Assembly (NCBI RefSeq): GCF_004210375.1
Contig: NC_134829.1
Coordinates: forward strand, 28,536,034-28,600,033
Direction of reading: 5' to 3'
DNA from: Tachypleus tridentatus
Taxonomy: Eukaryota; Arthropoda; Merostomata; Xiphosura; Limulidae
DNA: 64,000 nt
Shown: in pieces, positions 1 through 12,635 of the stretch
Numbering within the stretch: position 1 is the stretch's first letter
Layout: the number at the start of each line of letters is the position of its first letter
Program-made: the position numbers and the translations under genes
The notes under the pieces: model-generated
Told to the model about the DNA's origin: nothing
Database searches by the model: none
What the model saw: only the letters and a program-made list of their open reading frames with translations

Positions 1-640
1 CATTATAAAAATGTTAAACGCCGCAGACTCTGGCTCAGTGCAGGTAAACTGACTAAAGCACAGCCCGAAATGGACCTCCACCCTAGGAAAGACTTGTTAA
101 GCATTTGGTGAGATATTGTTGGTGTGACCCACTTTGAGTTGCTGCCACGCAATGTAACGATTACATCAGACTTCTGTTGTCAACAGTTAGAGCGCTTGAA
201 TGTTGCACTGAAAGAAAAGAGGCCTGATTTGATCAATCATAAAGGTGTCGTGTTACACCAGGATAATGTACGGCCCATACAGCAAGGATCACATCTGCAA
301 AGATTGAAGAGCTAGAGTGGGAAAAACTTCCACATCCTCCTTATTCTTCAGACTTTGCCCCATCTGATTATCTTCTATTCTGAAGTTTGCAAAACTATCT
401 TGATGGAAAAGAACTTGGAACACATGAAGATGTCAAAACTACCCTCTCTACATTCTTTTCCTTCAAATCTCAAGAATTTTATAGAAGTAGCATTCAGAAG
501 CTTGTGAATTGTTGGCAGGAAGTAATTAATAATAATGGAATATACATTATTGATTAAATAAAATTAAAAGCGTTTGAAATCCTTTATCTTTTTCTGAACC
601 TAAAATTGGACATTACTTAAGGGATGACCTGATATTTATC
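1..640 (+). pseudogene. Decayed mariner-type transposase, 3' part, with 3' terminal repeat
   Basis: The first 560 bases encode the C-terminal part of a Tc1/mariner transposase, the DDE enzyme that cuts and pastes its own element. Seen: a conserved stretch (SDFCCQQLERLNVALKEKRP) near 165-225, the catalytic-region motif HQDN near 256, and PPYSSDFAPSDYLLF near 335-380, where the last catalytic Asp of the DD34D triad lies. Stop codons interrupt it near 106, 313 and 379 and one frame change is needed near 290, so it is dead. About 594-633 is the likely terminal repeat, which reads tatcaggtcatcccttaagt in reverse complement. The 5' half lies before the window. The wording resembles the Hsmar1-like branch of mariner. 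Confidence 0.88.
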
Positions 641-688
641 AAATCAGTTTAAGTGGTGTGAATATTGTTGGTGTTGTTCATATTTCGA

Positions 689-974
689 GGGCCCGGCATG
701 ACCAAGCGTGTTAAGGCGTGCGACTCGTAATTTGAAAGTAGCGGGTTCGCATCCTCATCGCGCCAAACATGCTCGCCCTTTCAGCCGTGGGGGGCGTAAT
801 AATGTGACGGTCAATTCCACTATTCGTTGGTAAAAGAGTAGCTCAAGAGTTGGCGGTGGGTGGTGATGATTAGCTGCCTTTCCTCTAGTCTTACACTGCT
901 AAATTAGGGACGGCTAGCACAGATAGCCCTCGAGTAGCTTTGTGCGAAATTCCAAAACAAACAAACAAACAAAC
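689..974 (+). repeat. SINE-A, near full length
   Basis: tRNA-derived SINE. The head contains a B-box-like gggttcgcatcc at about 743. The body has the family signature ggcggtgggtggtgatga at about 851. The tail is an aaac repeat ending at 974. It is mildly diverged from the youngest copies in the window. Confidence 0.88.
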
Positions 975-1300
975 GAGTCCGCTGAGGAGAATCTAACTCC
1001 TGGTTTTTGAAACAGGAAACGACGTCAATCTTTACCGTGAAACTTAAAAGAATAGATCAGAAAAAAGTATTTTCAAAATATGCTGAAAGAAATATTTTAT
1101 AAAGATAAGTCTAGTACTGGCAGAAGCTATTATATTAGTATGTGAAATAACTCGAAAACACTGAACAGTAAAACATTTTCACATTTACAGGATCTCGCGA
1201 AAGAAAGGTTTAATTTCAGTTGTGTTACACTTAAATATATACATACCTAAAGTGTTGTACTTATATAAATGATATCAAAACGTAAAGATCATCATTAGAG

Positions 1301-1397
1301 GGCCTGGCACAGCAGGTTACACTGTTAAATTAGGGGCGGCTAGGTCGGATAACCCTCGTGTAAATTTGCGCGAAATTCACAAAAAAAACAACAACAA
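1301..1397 (+). repeat. SINE-A, internally deleted
   Basis: The first bases of the head (ggcctggca) join directly to the last 80 bases of the body and tail (ttacactgttaaattagggg onward). About 190 bases of the middle are missing. Confidence 0.65.
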
Positions 1398-1521
1398 TCA
1401 TCATTAGAGAAACATAGATAAATTACTTAACTTATAACATCCTAAATATTAAGTAGTCCCACAATAGAGAAAGCCACTAGAAAATAATAACAAATAACAC
1501 ATATCACTTTATGACATTTTG

Positions 1522-1628
1522 CGTTTGTTTTCTTATAGCAAAGCCACATAGGGCTTTCTGCTCTGTCTACCGTAAAGCTGATTTTAGCATTGTAAATCCA
1601 TAGACTTACCGCAGTACCAGCGGGGGAC
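1522..1628 (-). repeat. SINE-C, reverse orientation
   Basis: Reading the minus strand, a tRNA-like head (accagcggtaag type) is followed by the tail atagcccgatgtggctttgctataag in diverged form. This family is distinct from SINE-A. Confidence 0.5.
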
Positions 1629-2084
1629 ATTGTGATAGTGATAATGGGAGCCAGAACAAATATTAGGACCAAAAAACAATGAAATTTTTATTTACAGATA
1701 CTAAATTTTCATTTTGAAATAAACAAGAAAAAACAAAGGAACGTGTTTTTGTATAGTTGTACTCGTTTGTCACTAATTGATTAAAAACGAGACTCTTTGT
1801 GCGTGAGTGATATCTAACAACTTTTAGTTCGTTACACGTCTCTCCCTTCCCTCTTGACAGAAAGAACTTCCTACGTCACTTATTTGTGATATTTTGTTAG
1901 TATCTGACATACGTCTGACAACATCTCTTGAAATCTGTCAGTAAAATTGTATCATCATACTTATTTTCTACACAAATAAACAGAAAACTAGCAGTTCTCA
2001 GAACGCCTGTCATTAATGACGGTGGATAAGATACAGTATTATATCAACCCATATTTGGTTTCTTTGATAATGCTATTAAGAAAT

Positions 2085-2302
2085 TGTTGTTTGTTTGTTG
2101 AATTTCGCGCAAATTTACGTGAGGGTTACCTGCGTTAGCTGTCCATAATTTTGAAGTAATTGGCTAGAAGGAAGCTAGCTACTTAACGCCACCTACCGTC
2201 AACTCTTGTGTTACTCTCATTGCATCAAACTGTGGGAGAGCGATTTCCGGAACCTCAGATTCACAGTACGGCACACTAACAAATGAGCCGCGCTCAGCCC
2301 TA
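2085..2302 (-). repeat. SINE-A, old copy, reverse orientation
   Basis: Starts with the gtttgtttgttgaatttcgc tail. The body shows ccacctaccgtcaactcttg near 2201, and the tRNA-like head ends near 2300. It is strongly diverged. Confidence 0.68.
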
Positions 2303-2916
2303 CTAGGGAAACAGACTTTATAATGGGTACTTTTCTGAATAGTATACAATTAATCACCTTTGATCTATTGATCTAATGTCTAATCTTGCACATCCGGATA
2401 CGTTCTTTGATAGATTAATAACAGTATCATACACCTTCATACGGACCGCTAAAACGTCATCAGTTTGGCTAGTGTTGAAAACATTAGAAAAACTCGTAGC
2501 CATTGAAGAGTGAAATTTACTTTAAAAGGAACAATTATTTACGAAGCACAGTTACTAGGAATATTGCATTACAACACCGTATATCATTGGTCATTCAGTA
2601 GTGGACTTAAAACTACTTTGAAATTTATATCTCGAAAATCTATAGCGAAAAGTAAATTCAGTGCTATATAAAACAATCTAAAAAACTAACACACAAAAGG
2701 CTCAAAACTAAGTGAATTTAAAACTGTTAGAGAAGATTGGGAATTGTTATTATTTATGTACAGGAACCAGTGATCTGTCGCCCCTCCCCAAAAACACGCA
2801 TACATCAAGCTAAGATATTAGGAAACTTCTTGAAAATTTATATCCATACGCCTGGATCTAAAGGAAGCCAAAGCTCAGTGAGCAACTATTTGCAAAAATT
2901 AAAAAGATTTGATATG

Positions 2917-3035
2917 TTTATTGTTTAGCACAAAGCTAAACAATTAACTAGCTGTATTCTGCCCACCGCGGGTATCGAAACCCAAATTTTAGCGCCATAA
3001 CTCTGCAGATTTACCATTAAGCTGCTGGAGCAGGG
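2917..3035 (-). repeat. SINE-B, reverse orientation
   Basis: Carries gcacaaagcta at the tail side, ctgcccaccgcgggtatcga in the middle and a tRNA-like head at the far end. Other copies are at 6281, 51770, 53546 and 57845. Confidence 0.6.
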
Positions 3036-3447
3036 CAAAAATTGAAAGGTTAAAAAGAACTACCGTTAGCATGCTCGAACTAAGAAACCGAGGTTTCTTA
3101 ATATGCGCCCGGTTGCTGCAAAAACATGCTCCGAAATTTGAAACCAAAAATTCCCTGCAAAAACAACAATTATATCCCAGTGAAAAGTAACACAGGGGTG
3201 TTTAGTTGAATCGTTTATTTTTTTATGTAAAAACGATCACGGTTGTATAGTAATAGCGCGGCTGCTATGGCATTTAATGTTTTCTATGCAGTCTACATTC
3301 CTCTGGTGAAGTTTTAGCATTTTTGGGCTTGAAATAGTTGCATGCCCCCAGACCCCTACAGAATAAGGATGCTTTGCATGTTTCGCACAACGTGTGTTGG
3401 CTTTTGGTTTCACAAATTAAAACCCCCACCCTTCGAACATTCTGCAT

Positions 3448-3580
3448 ACGAGTCTAAAAGTAGCCAAAGAGTTGATGGTGAATGTTATTGACCAACTACG
3501 TCTCCTCTAGTTTATTAGTTCAAATTAGGGACAGTTTTGCGAAGACATTGCCTTGCGTAGCTTTACGCATCAATTCTGAA
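3448..3580 (+). repeat. SINE-A body and tail, old fragment
   Basis: Degenerate match to the SINE-A body: agtagccaaagagttgatgg at 3459, then tctcctctag, then caaattagggacag and the tail. The head is not recognisable. Confidence 0.5.
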
Positions 3581-4167
3581 GAGAAACTTTGTCACACACC
3601 AATTTGATTACATATGAAGAAATAACTGTTCGAAATGTTAAATAGTCAGTGAAAAATAAGTAAATAAGTATTTATATTCATATATTATTCCAGAGTTTGA
3701 TGAAAAAGCATTAATAAAGTCAAGACTGCTAGATGAGTTTTTTTACAACTCAGTGATTATCTGTCTATGAGTCTGTGAATACTACACCACTTACACTTCT
3801 GTTTAGTATTACGCTAAGCAACCTATCTATACCTTTGAAAGTTTTTAAAACTCTGCAAAATTTACATAAATTTCTCCATGCCACAGCGCTTTGAAAATAG
3901 TAATTCATCTTACTTGACGTTTATTGTTTCTGATCATAGTTATTTTCATGCTCTTAAAGTGTTTGTTTCTTTGGTTTTTCTAAATGCTTCACTGAGAGTC
4001 TGACTGAACAGATAGAACATATAATAAAACAACTTAAAAATATTTCTCGTCAAAAGTTTTTCTAGTTTTTGGGCACCAGATGTCACTAAATGGAAAGTAA
4101 AATTACCTCTGTTTGCAGTACAAAACTTCGCCATGACTTTTGTTAATAATTTAAAAAAACAACACCT

Positions 4168-4437
4168 TGTTTTTGAATTTTGCGCAAAGCTACTCGAGGG
4201 CTATCTGCTCTAGCCATCCCTAATTTAGCAGTGTAAGACTAGAGGGAAGGCAGCAGCTAGTCATCACCACCCACCGCCAACTCTTGGGCTACTCTTTTAC
4301 CAACGAATAGTTGGAATGACCGCCACATTATAACGCCCCCACGGCTGAAAGGGCGAGCATGTTTGGTGCGACTGGGATTCGAACGCGTGACCCTCGGATT
4401 ACGAGTCGAACTCCTTAACACCATTGACCATGCCGAG
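4168..4437 (-). repeat. SINE-A, near full length, reverse orientation
   Basis: Runs from ttgcgcaaagctactcgagg through ccacccaccgccaactcttg to the tRNA-like head with gggattcgaac (B-box side) at about 4374. It is well preserved. Confidence 0.88.
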
Positions 4438-5286
4438 TTTAATAATAAAAAAAACACACTTTGTTTGGATTATAACTAAAACGTGCTCTGTTTGTGTTTT
4501 TCTAAATACGTTTGTGTCTATAAAAATTTCTCTGTGTAAAAATAGCTTTTTTAAAACGATTTTTAGTCTTTGGTATTTTCAACTCAACAGCATTATGTAA
4601 GACGTGGGCTTTTAAATGGCCTGGTCAGCAAAGGCTCCAGCAGTTGACCTTATTCATTCTTATGTAGAATTAGTAATCACAGAGAGCTACCAATGAGCAG
4701 GGAGAGCTGTCTATACATTTACCCTTATGTGACTAGAAAGGCTGAATATCTCAATATCCACACATGAAAGTGAAGAGTGTGTCCACAGTTTACATCGATT
4801 TTAACTTTGGACCTTTCCAACAGCAACCCATCACGCCTTATTAGTTTTTAAATAAAATAATAAATTTAATACTTGAAATATCTATATTTCAAAATCATCA
4901 AAAGATCAATGTTTTGAAAAGCTATTTTAATATGAAGATAGTCTTAGTAGAAAAGATGGTTTCCATTCATTACTCATTTTTGATCATTTTAATCGTGAAA
5001 AATAGTTCAATCTGCCAGCTAATTTAATCCATCTATGCTTATCAATGTTTAACATACATGATTTTGAATAGAATATAATCATATCGGCACTAATTAAAAT
5101 ACACAACAGCCTCGAAGACTGTTCATATGATAAAATATTATATGTATAATAGCTCTTATTCAAGTACATTACATTTTACTCTTTGTACTTTTTCTAAGTT
5201 GGTATTAATATGGTTCATTTTGAATTTAAATTAAAACTTTTTACTGTCATTAACCAATTCTTTTTGTTGTTGTAAGCTGCATCCTA

Positions 5287-5350
5287 GAGCAGTGCTGCTC
5301 AACTTTTTTTAATCTCTTGACGAATGCCTTCACAAACAAAGAAAACTCGC
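5287..5350 (+). repeat. Possible hAT-type MITE end
   Basis: The sequence agcagtgctgctcaactttt resembles the cagtggttctcaac terminal repeat typical of hAT MITEs and of the copy at 18840-19176. The other end was not found. Confidence 0.25.
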
Positions 5351-5439
5351 GAACCCCCATACTCATATAGGTCTGTATGTAAAATTTTCTTTGTTTTGTT
5401 TGATGTTAAGCGCATAGCTGCATAACGGGATCGCCATCT

Positions 5440-5612
5440 TTAATTATAAACTTACAGACGATAAGGAAAGCAGCTAGTCAACACCAACAGCCGCCAACTC
5501 TCGGGCTAATCTTTACCAATGAATAATGTGATTAAGCGTACATATGAATGCCCTCCACAGGTGAGCCCGCGACCTTCAGATTGTGAATCGAGTGCTATAA
5601 CCACCAGATATT
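5440..5612 (-). repeat. SINE-A fragment, old, reverse orientation
   Basis: Degenerate body (gcagctagtcaacaccaaca, then cgccaactctcgggctaatc) followed by a decayed tRNA-like head (agcccgcgaccttcagattg). The tail end is lost. Confidence 0.6.
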
Positions 5613-6280
5613 GATCTGATGATGTTATGCACTTTGCTATTTATATGTTCATTACCTTCCGCGTATTTTCCGTAATTATTATCTAAAGAAACAAAATATT
5701 TTACTTTTTTAGCCCTTGTTTTAAGAATACTGACCAGTCCTCATCAAGGGTTGGGAGATTCATTTCATAACTCCTTACTCTTAACAAAGAACTGTCCATC
5801 ACTTCCAAATCTGGAGGCTGGAAGAACGTTTATCCGTCTCTTATTTCATTTTAATAATATATTCTAAACTCGGTTACGAATCAAAACACCTTCATTGTTT
5901 CCTCCAAGAAACGTCTTCTGAGCGTCATAATAATTAAGCCTTCCATTTTTAGTATACATAAAAATACTTTTGTCTCACTGATGAGAAATCCTCCCTGATT
6001 TCTTCATGTAAAAGCTCTTATTTTTCATAATTTTATCTTTGTCCTGTCCATTAATTATTACGCAGTCAATAATTCATATAGCGAATAACCTTTGATATTT
6101 TATGATTTAAATTGCATGGATATCTGTGTAATCTATTTCATCAAACATAAATATCTACGTTATGAGTTATAAACAATCCTATGTAGTTTTAGTATTGTTT
6201 GATGTTATTTGTAAAGTTCACGTTCATGGTTTTATAAACTATGTCATATCATAACCATATGTATCCCCCACTAATTATAG
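5613..6280. other. AT-rich intergenic DNA, nothing recognised
   Basis: No open frame with protein-like composition and no repeat that I recognise. Confidence 0.5.
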
Positions 6281-6410
6281 CCCCCAGTAGCACATTGGTA
6301 TGTCTGCGGACTCATACGGCTAGAAACCGGGTTTCGATACCTGTGGTGGGCAGAGCACAGATAGCCGATTGTGTTGCGTTATGTTTAATTCTCAATAAAC
6401 CAAATCCCAA
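6281..6410 (+). repeat. SINE-B, forward orientation
   Basis: The tRNA-like head (cacattggtatgtctgcgga) leads into gggtttcgatacctgtggtg, gggcagagcacagatagccg and a tail with ttaattctcaataaac. This copy shows the family layout most clearly. Confidence 0.68.
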
Positions 6411-6700
6411 TCAATAATAAGTTACCATAAATTACAGAACACGCAGTGAGAGGCGATGCTTTATGCACAGTTTGCTTATTCTAATATAACACATTTTTAT
6501 CCACTATGGTAAATATTTAACTTTGTTTCAACTGTCTTGCGTTTGTCGAACTGGAATATTTTGATGTTTCTCAAGTCATTGAACTTTCTGACGAGAAAAA
6601 AGGTCAAAATCCTCAGCATCATTGACCGCTGAAACATGCTTCACCATTACGTAAACTGTACGAAATCACATACGTCAAACAAATAAAGAAAAAAACTTTT

Positions 6701-6956
6701 CCAAAAAGGGAAGGTAATTATAGGGATGACTGATATAAACCTGTCAAAAACAGGCAAGAATTAACATGTAACAACATATAACTATCCAATCACAGTTAAG
6801 TTTAATTTATCCTGTTTTTGTCTCTTAACATTCTACTACACTGTATGCCTGTGCTATTAGGTAGGAAAAATGCAAATACTTTCCCAAGTATCTTGTTTGC
6901 ATTGTTTTTGAAGAATACATATTAACCGTCCCTACTTTCACCTACCTTTTTGAAAA
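6701..6956. repeat. MITE of unknown superfamily, copy 1
   Basis: About 256 bp bounded by inverted repeats of roughly 38 bp (6701-6738 and 6918-6956). Both arms read aaaaaggNaggt...taggga(t/c)g...atat when read inward. A second copy at 41784-42056 shares internal text (ttaacattctactacactat type). It encodes no protein. Confidence 0.6.
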
Positions 6957-6967
6957 GTATTTTCAAA

Positions 6968-7236
6968 GCATGACCAGGTGAATTAAGGCGTTCGACTTAT
7001 AATCTGAGGGAAGCGGGTTCGCATCCCCGTCGCACCAAACATGCTCGTCCTTTCAGTCGTGGGGGCTTTATAATGTGACGATCAATCCCACTATCCATTG
7101 GTAAAAGAGTAGCCCAAGAGTTGGCGGTGGGTGGTGATGAGTAGCTATCTTCCTTTTAGTCTTATACTGCTAAATTAGGGACGGCTAGCGCAGATAGCCT
7201 TTAAATAGCTTTGCGCGAAATTCAAAACAAACACAC
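6968..7236 (+). repeat. SINE-A, near full length
   Basis: tRNA-like head from catgaccaggtg, B box gcgggttcgcatcccc near 7013, body ggcggtgggtggtgatgagt at 7122, tail caaaacaaacaca. Confidence 0.85.
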
Positions 7237-7880
7237 ATTTTTACTTGTTTGCTTGTATTTTAAGCGCAGTATTTTAATGACATAGGAAGGTTCAAGGTTG
7301 CATTTATAACCAAATTCAAAATACAGTGAGGCTCCAGCTGTAGCATTTATTGTTTATTTATTATTAGTTGCTAATTCCTTTTTCATCGTGTGCTTTAACG
7401 TTTTAGAGGAACACCGAATTTATTCAAGAAAGCTAACTTCAAGAGTAATGATAACGTCGTGCACACTACAATTATGATTTTGTTTTAATTAACACTAGTT
7501 ATTAATCTTATCTATACCAAAAGCCAGTGTATGTCACGTGACGCTTAATTTCTCGAAATAAGAGGAATAATAAACGTAAGAAGACAGGATCGAACTATTT
7601 TTCTGGATACATGCATTTTTACTAAAAGGGGAGCCATGAGGTGTGTGCCGTGAAACTTTACAAGTGTAGTGAGTGTCGATATAATAAGCCTACAATGGAG
7701 GAGCAGTATGGGTCACTTAGCCTAAAGCCAAGTGCACAAAATTCATCATGAAAGTGAAAATGTCGATTCAATTTTAAACTTAAATCTTTTCTGAATTAAG
7801 CTATTTTCTGTTATATAGCCATCATTTTAATATAAAAATTATTTAATAACGGAGACACTAAATTAAGAAATCAACAAATA

Positions 7881-8215
7881 CAGTAGAGTGCCATTAAGCC
7901 GCGGACCAGTAAATCGCGAAATCGCTTAAGCCGCTGTAGCAAGTCTTGTGAGCAATGTGAGCGAGGATTATCGCGGCTCACCGCTAATTTAAGAACGTGT
8001 AAAAACGCGGCTTACGAATTTAATCCTGGCTTTATAACTTCAAGGGGATATTTAAAAAGGATTTGCTTTAATTTGGGAAATAAATAAAATATATTACAAT
8101 ATAAATCGACCGTTAATCTACCTTATCCGCTCTCTTTGTCAGCTTTATAGAGGCCGCCATTGTTACCGAATCACACATCTCCATACATTAAAGTTAATCC
8201 GCGGTAAATCTGTGA
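7881..8215 (+). repeat. Tigger/pogo-like MITE, copy 1
   Basis: Starts directly after a TA with cagtagagtgccattaagcc. Internal sequence from about 7955 to 8094 (gtgagcgaggattatc, then cgctaatttaagaacgtgta, then ggctttataacttcaagggg) matches the reverse complement of the copy at 26556-27041. The right end is decayed, so the boundary is approximate. Confidence 0.68.
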
Positions 8216-8249
8216 AAAAAGTGATCAATAATTAAAGTATTATTTTTAA

Positions 8250-8325
8250 TTCGATAATCCGTTATTCTCGTCGGTGAACTCAGCAAATAACCCGATGTGG
8301 CTTTGCTATAAGAAAACACTCACAC
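8250..8325 (+). repeat. SINE-C 3' fragment
   Basis: tcggtgaactcagcaaataa followed by cccgatgtggctttgctata and agaaaacac. This is the tail half of the family seen in reverse at 1522. Confidence 0.5.
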
Positions 8326-8329
8326 ATTA

Positions 8330-10180
8330 AAAATTGCAGGTACTGATTACATATTTATTTCTATGTCTTAGCTGAGTACCTCCCGAGGTTCTTACTTTAT
8401 TCTCTGTGATTCGATAAATAAATGAATTTGGGTAAATAAGAGTGATATGAAACTGAACCAGCCTCATCATTCAACGTGTTAAAATATGTCACCTGTTGTT
8501 GTTTTTCAAATACGAAAACACAACACCCCTCTCATTGATGTCGTTTTAGCTTTAACTGTTGTAAGTTTGGGCAATATTGTCTAATTTAAGGTACACGCAT
8601 AACAACACTCAAATAAAAATAAACGATATATTAAAAAATTCAGTTATAAAAATATTCATCATTAATATTAGTTTGAAATACCACGTTTTACAAGTGACTA
8701 CTATGTATCTCAGAGTTTCATTAACATTTAGTTCACACTTTTAAAATAAATAAATAAGTAGTCCACTTAATATAGTTTGGTTTGTTTCAGGTATCCTACA
8801 AAATCTGCACAAGGGCTATTTATAACCAACAGTACCCACAACCAAAATTACTCTAACTGGATAGTTGGATATAACCCATTGTCCCTATGTATGGAGGATG
8901 TTTTTTTTTTTTTATTTATCCTTTGCAGAAACGAGATGTAACTCATGAACCTTCGGACCTATAGTCCAGCACGGCATCCATATATCACTCAATGAACAAT
9001 TCAATTTCTTTATATTATTTTAAATTTTAACATCTTGCTTTGGTCACTGGTATTAATGGAGGATCCAAGCTCTAGAAAGATTTTTTGAGGCTGTAGAATG
9101 TAATAAACTCGTGTAAAGTGCAAACAGCTGATGATATCTATGAGTTACCAATGAGATATTTCACTGGCATGCCCATTTCTTATGGCTGACACTGGTTCCT
9201 CCTTTGATAGTGTACTAAGATGAATAACGATTAGCTGCTGGATCACCCGGAACAGAAGGTTGCAACACCTTTTCATTCATTTATTTTCTAATCATATGGC
9301 AGTCCAAGCTTATGAAGTAAGTTGAGTAACATTCACAAAATGTAGTGTTTACACTACACTGATAAATACTACTTGCTAGCTCAGAAAGTAAGAGCACAAT
9401 GCCTCTTCAAACGAGTCTTTGAACTCCTTGCTACTATCTTCAGTTGTGAAAGTTGTTTGTGTATTAGAAATTACATCTACGAGCTCTGGCTGTCCCACCT
9501 TTCGTAATCAAGTGGCTATCGTCAAATATTTGAGCGATATCTCCTTCAGTTAAAATCTGTTTGATAGCTCAGAAATCAAAGATGGTTAAGTTCTTTTCGT
9601 CCTGTTAATCGATATTACATCTTTTTCCATGTTGTAATTTTATACTTAATTGTTAAAAATAATATTTTACATTATTTTAAAAATATAATGTTTATTGCAT
9701 TTATTGAAATTAGAAAAAACTTACAAAATGTAACTTCGTCTAAATTTTTATTTCTTCCTTCAGCATGAAATCTGTTAATTTGTGATCTGTAACATTAATT
9801 CAGTAACTCCTTGTACTCGTTATATTTAAAGCAACCAAAAACTGCTTGGCAAACTAAGTCGTATAGCCCTAAGTTATATTTTTAGTATATCACTAACTGT
9901 TCCAGATTGCATTAGATATTCCTTCATTTACTACAATTATGTTAGGGGGTAGTAATAATCTTAAGTCTAAATAAATGAATTTCTAAGACAAACTATCTCC
10001 AATTTCATATTATGCATAACGTATTTTTCAGGTTAAAGTATTTAAGTGTAATTATTAACGTTGGTCTTAATAATACCCAACGGATAGAGTTAGTTAAGCT
10101 GATTAATGGATCCAACATTGACTTGCAGTAAACTACACAACCAGTATGCATCTATCAAAAAAGTGGTAGTTCGTTATCCG
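8330..10180. other. AT-rich intergenic DNA, nothing recognised
   Basis: There is a poly-T run at about 8900 and long AT-rich stretches. No coding-like frame or known repeat was found. Confidence 0.5.
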
Positions 10181-10182
10181 TG

Positions 10183-10460
10183 GGCTCGGCATGGCCAAGC
10201 GCGTTATGGCATTCGACTCGTAATCCGAGGGTCGCGGGTTCGCATCCCAGTCGCGCCAAACATGCTCGCCCTCTCAGCCGTGGGAGCGTTATAATGTGAC
10301 GGTCAATCCCACTTTTCGTTGGTAAAAGAGTAGCCCAAGAGTTGGCGGTGGGTGGTGATGACTAGCTGCCTTTCCTCTAGTCTTACACTGCTAAATTAGG
10401 GACGGCTAGCACAGATAGCCCTCAAGTAGCTTTGCGCGAAATTCAAAAACAAAAACAAAT
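10183..10460 (+). repeat. SINE-A, young full-length copy
   Basis: Head ggctcggcatggccaagcgc, B box gcgggttcgcatcccagtcg, body ggcggtgggtggtgatgact, tail gcgcgaaattcaaaaacaaa. It is close to the consensus formed by the other copies. Confidence 0.9.
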
Positions 10461-10922
10461 TAAAGTTACAAGTGCAAGCTCACTAAAGTGACTGGACAAT
10501 TTAAGAACGTTTTAACCCTCTATACGTCTTTAGCACTTGATACTTTCTTATATAAAAATTAATAACCTCAAAGCAATGCATAAATTAGAAAAGAATAGTT
10601 CAAAATATTGCCAATATCTCAAATAATTAATTTTCATCAGCTTTATATTTGCCATTTAACCAAGTTTAAGACTAACGATGTCGCAGTTTCATTCTAACAG
10701 TCTAACTAAAAAATTATTTCACAAACAAGAAACGTTATTGGTTAAATCAAAGTCCTAATAGCGTCAATAGCGTGGACACAGTAAATTTGAAAGAGTTTAA
10801 ACGAATAATTGACCGCATTATAACTCTGTGAATGATAAGTCGCACGCCTTACGCGCTTGGCTTTGAAAGAGTTTCCTTTTAGTTTAGTAATTTAATAGCT
10901 TTAGCGGATAAATTTGTTTATT

Positions 10923-11183
10923 TTAGAATTTCGCGCAAAGCTAGACGAGGAATGTCTGCGCTAGCCGGCTCTAATTTAGCAGCGTAAGACTAGAGGGAAT
11001 GCAGATAGTCATCACCACTCGCTGCAAACTCTTGGGCTACTCTTTTACCAACGAATAGTGGGATTGATCATCACAGTATAATGTCTCCACGGCTGAAAGA
11101 GCGAGCATGTTTGGTTTGACAGGGATTCGAACCCGTGATCCTCAGAGTCGAGCGCCCTAACCACCTGGCTATGACGGGCCGAG
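10923..11183 (-). repeat. SINE-A, reverse orientation
   Basis: Tail at 10925 (gaatttcgcgcaaagctaga), body, then head with cagggattcgaacccgtgat near 11121 and gggccgag at 11176. Moderately diverged. Confidence 0.85.
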
Positions 11184-11189
11184 CGGATG

Positions 11190-12630
11190 GAACAACCAAT
11201 ATAGACCAATGAGTCCCTTGTTATCCCTAAAATTGGTTATGCTAATAATTTATTGCTTGCAACTTGCATTCAAACATTAACTTTTGATTAGATAAATCCA
11301 AGAAAATCCAATTGGTTCTACTAGCTGATTCCACATCTTGCCATAGGTTTTCTCAAAGCTTTTACGTTACAATACCGCTTCCAAAATCGTCTTTCTTCTT
11401 ACATAAATTAAGTTTGATTTTTAAGTTTAGGTTCAAAACAAACCTTTTCATAACTTTCAATAAATTGTATACGTAATAAAAAATTGAGATTGTTAGTGTC
11501 GATATTTTCCTTGGACTATATGTTGTTGCCGTCATAAAGGTTGAATTCCTTAAAACTAAACATTCTGATATTTTCTGTTAATGGGGTGATGGAATGTGTG
11601 AAATTTCTTCTTGATTGCTTAGGAGGTTTTGTCAAAAAGACCCTGCCAATGAAGAAAAATCTTGTCTGGACATGTTAGCAGTATGAGCACTTGAAGTAGA
11701 ACGCTGGGAATTCTCTGCTTAGGATAGTATTTCATATATACATTGCATTTGTAGTAAAGACTGTATTAATAATTTAAATCGCCAGTATCATAGGCCAGAT
11801 ACTGAACATTTTCAATCGTAAGTAAACTTGTTCAAAATATATTTTATTTAATTCCCTGACTCCGAATTCAAGCTTAAATTTAAAAGTATTGTAAATTAAA
11901 ATTAAAAAGTCGATAAATGAAAAGGACATCTACAGTAGATTTTGAATTGTGGGTAATACATGACTTAATACATTACTGATTAGGCCTACGTTTATTCAGA
12001 CGTTTGAATTTGGAAGTTATGTAAGTTATAAAGGTCAACTTAATCTTTCCCTAGCATAGTTTGTGATGACAATGGTAAACTAATAATTAATAATCTGGAA
12101 GTTTGTGAACTTTAAAAACACTAAATTGCACGAGAAAATGATGTATAAATACTTAGCACTCGCATGCTTTTTAGTTTCAAATTCAAGTTGGTGAATATTT
12201 TAATTTGTATATAGAAAGTTACTGAACTACATCTCCTAGTAGTTGTAATGTTACATTGTGCTACGTTTATTAGTATTAATAATTAAGATAGTACAATGTA
12301 AAATTACAACTAATAGTAGTTTTACTACTATTACTACCATGTTACTCGAGCTCTTTTCTTTTTGTTTTACGTACAAGTGCTTCTTAAATTCTTAGGTAGG
12401 TCTCGTTCAACGTAACACAGTTATTAATATTACTTAGTTATTACTGTTACTAGATCAAGCCTGGCCTAACATTTATTTAACTGAGGTTCCTTTCTGTGAA
12501 ACAACAATCAAAAGTAGTAATGTAAGCTTTTGCATTGTAACATGTAACCTTATTCCTGAATGTTCAGAAAGCCTTACAGTCTGATTCAGTTTGACATTAC
12601 AGAATTAGATACCATATGACTTCCCAAGAA
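11190..12630. other. AT-rich intergenic DNA, nothing recognised
   Basis: No protein-like open frame or recognised repeat. It precedes an old LINE fragment. Confidence 0.45.
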
Positions 12631-12635
12631 ACAAC

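Noticed and set aside
690-770. tRNA genes at the heads of SINE-A copies.
   Set aside because: They carry A- and B-box-like sequence but do not fold as intact tRNAs and are always followed by the SINE body.
4257-4457. Open frames that run through SINE copies (4257-4457, 10106-10294, 49514-49696 and others).
   Set aside because: They are translations of SINE sequence and recur wherever the SINE occurs.
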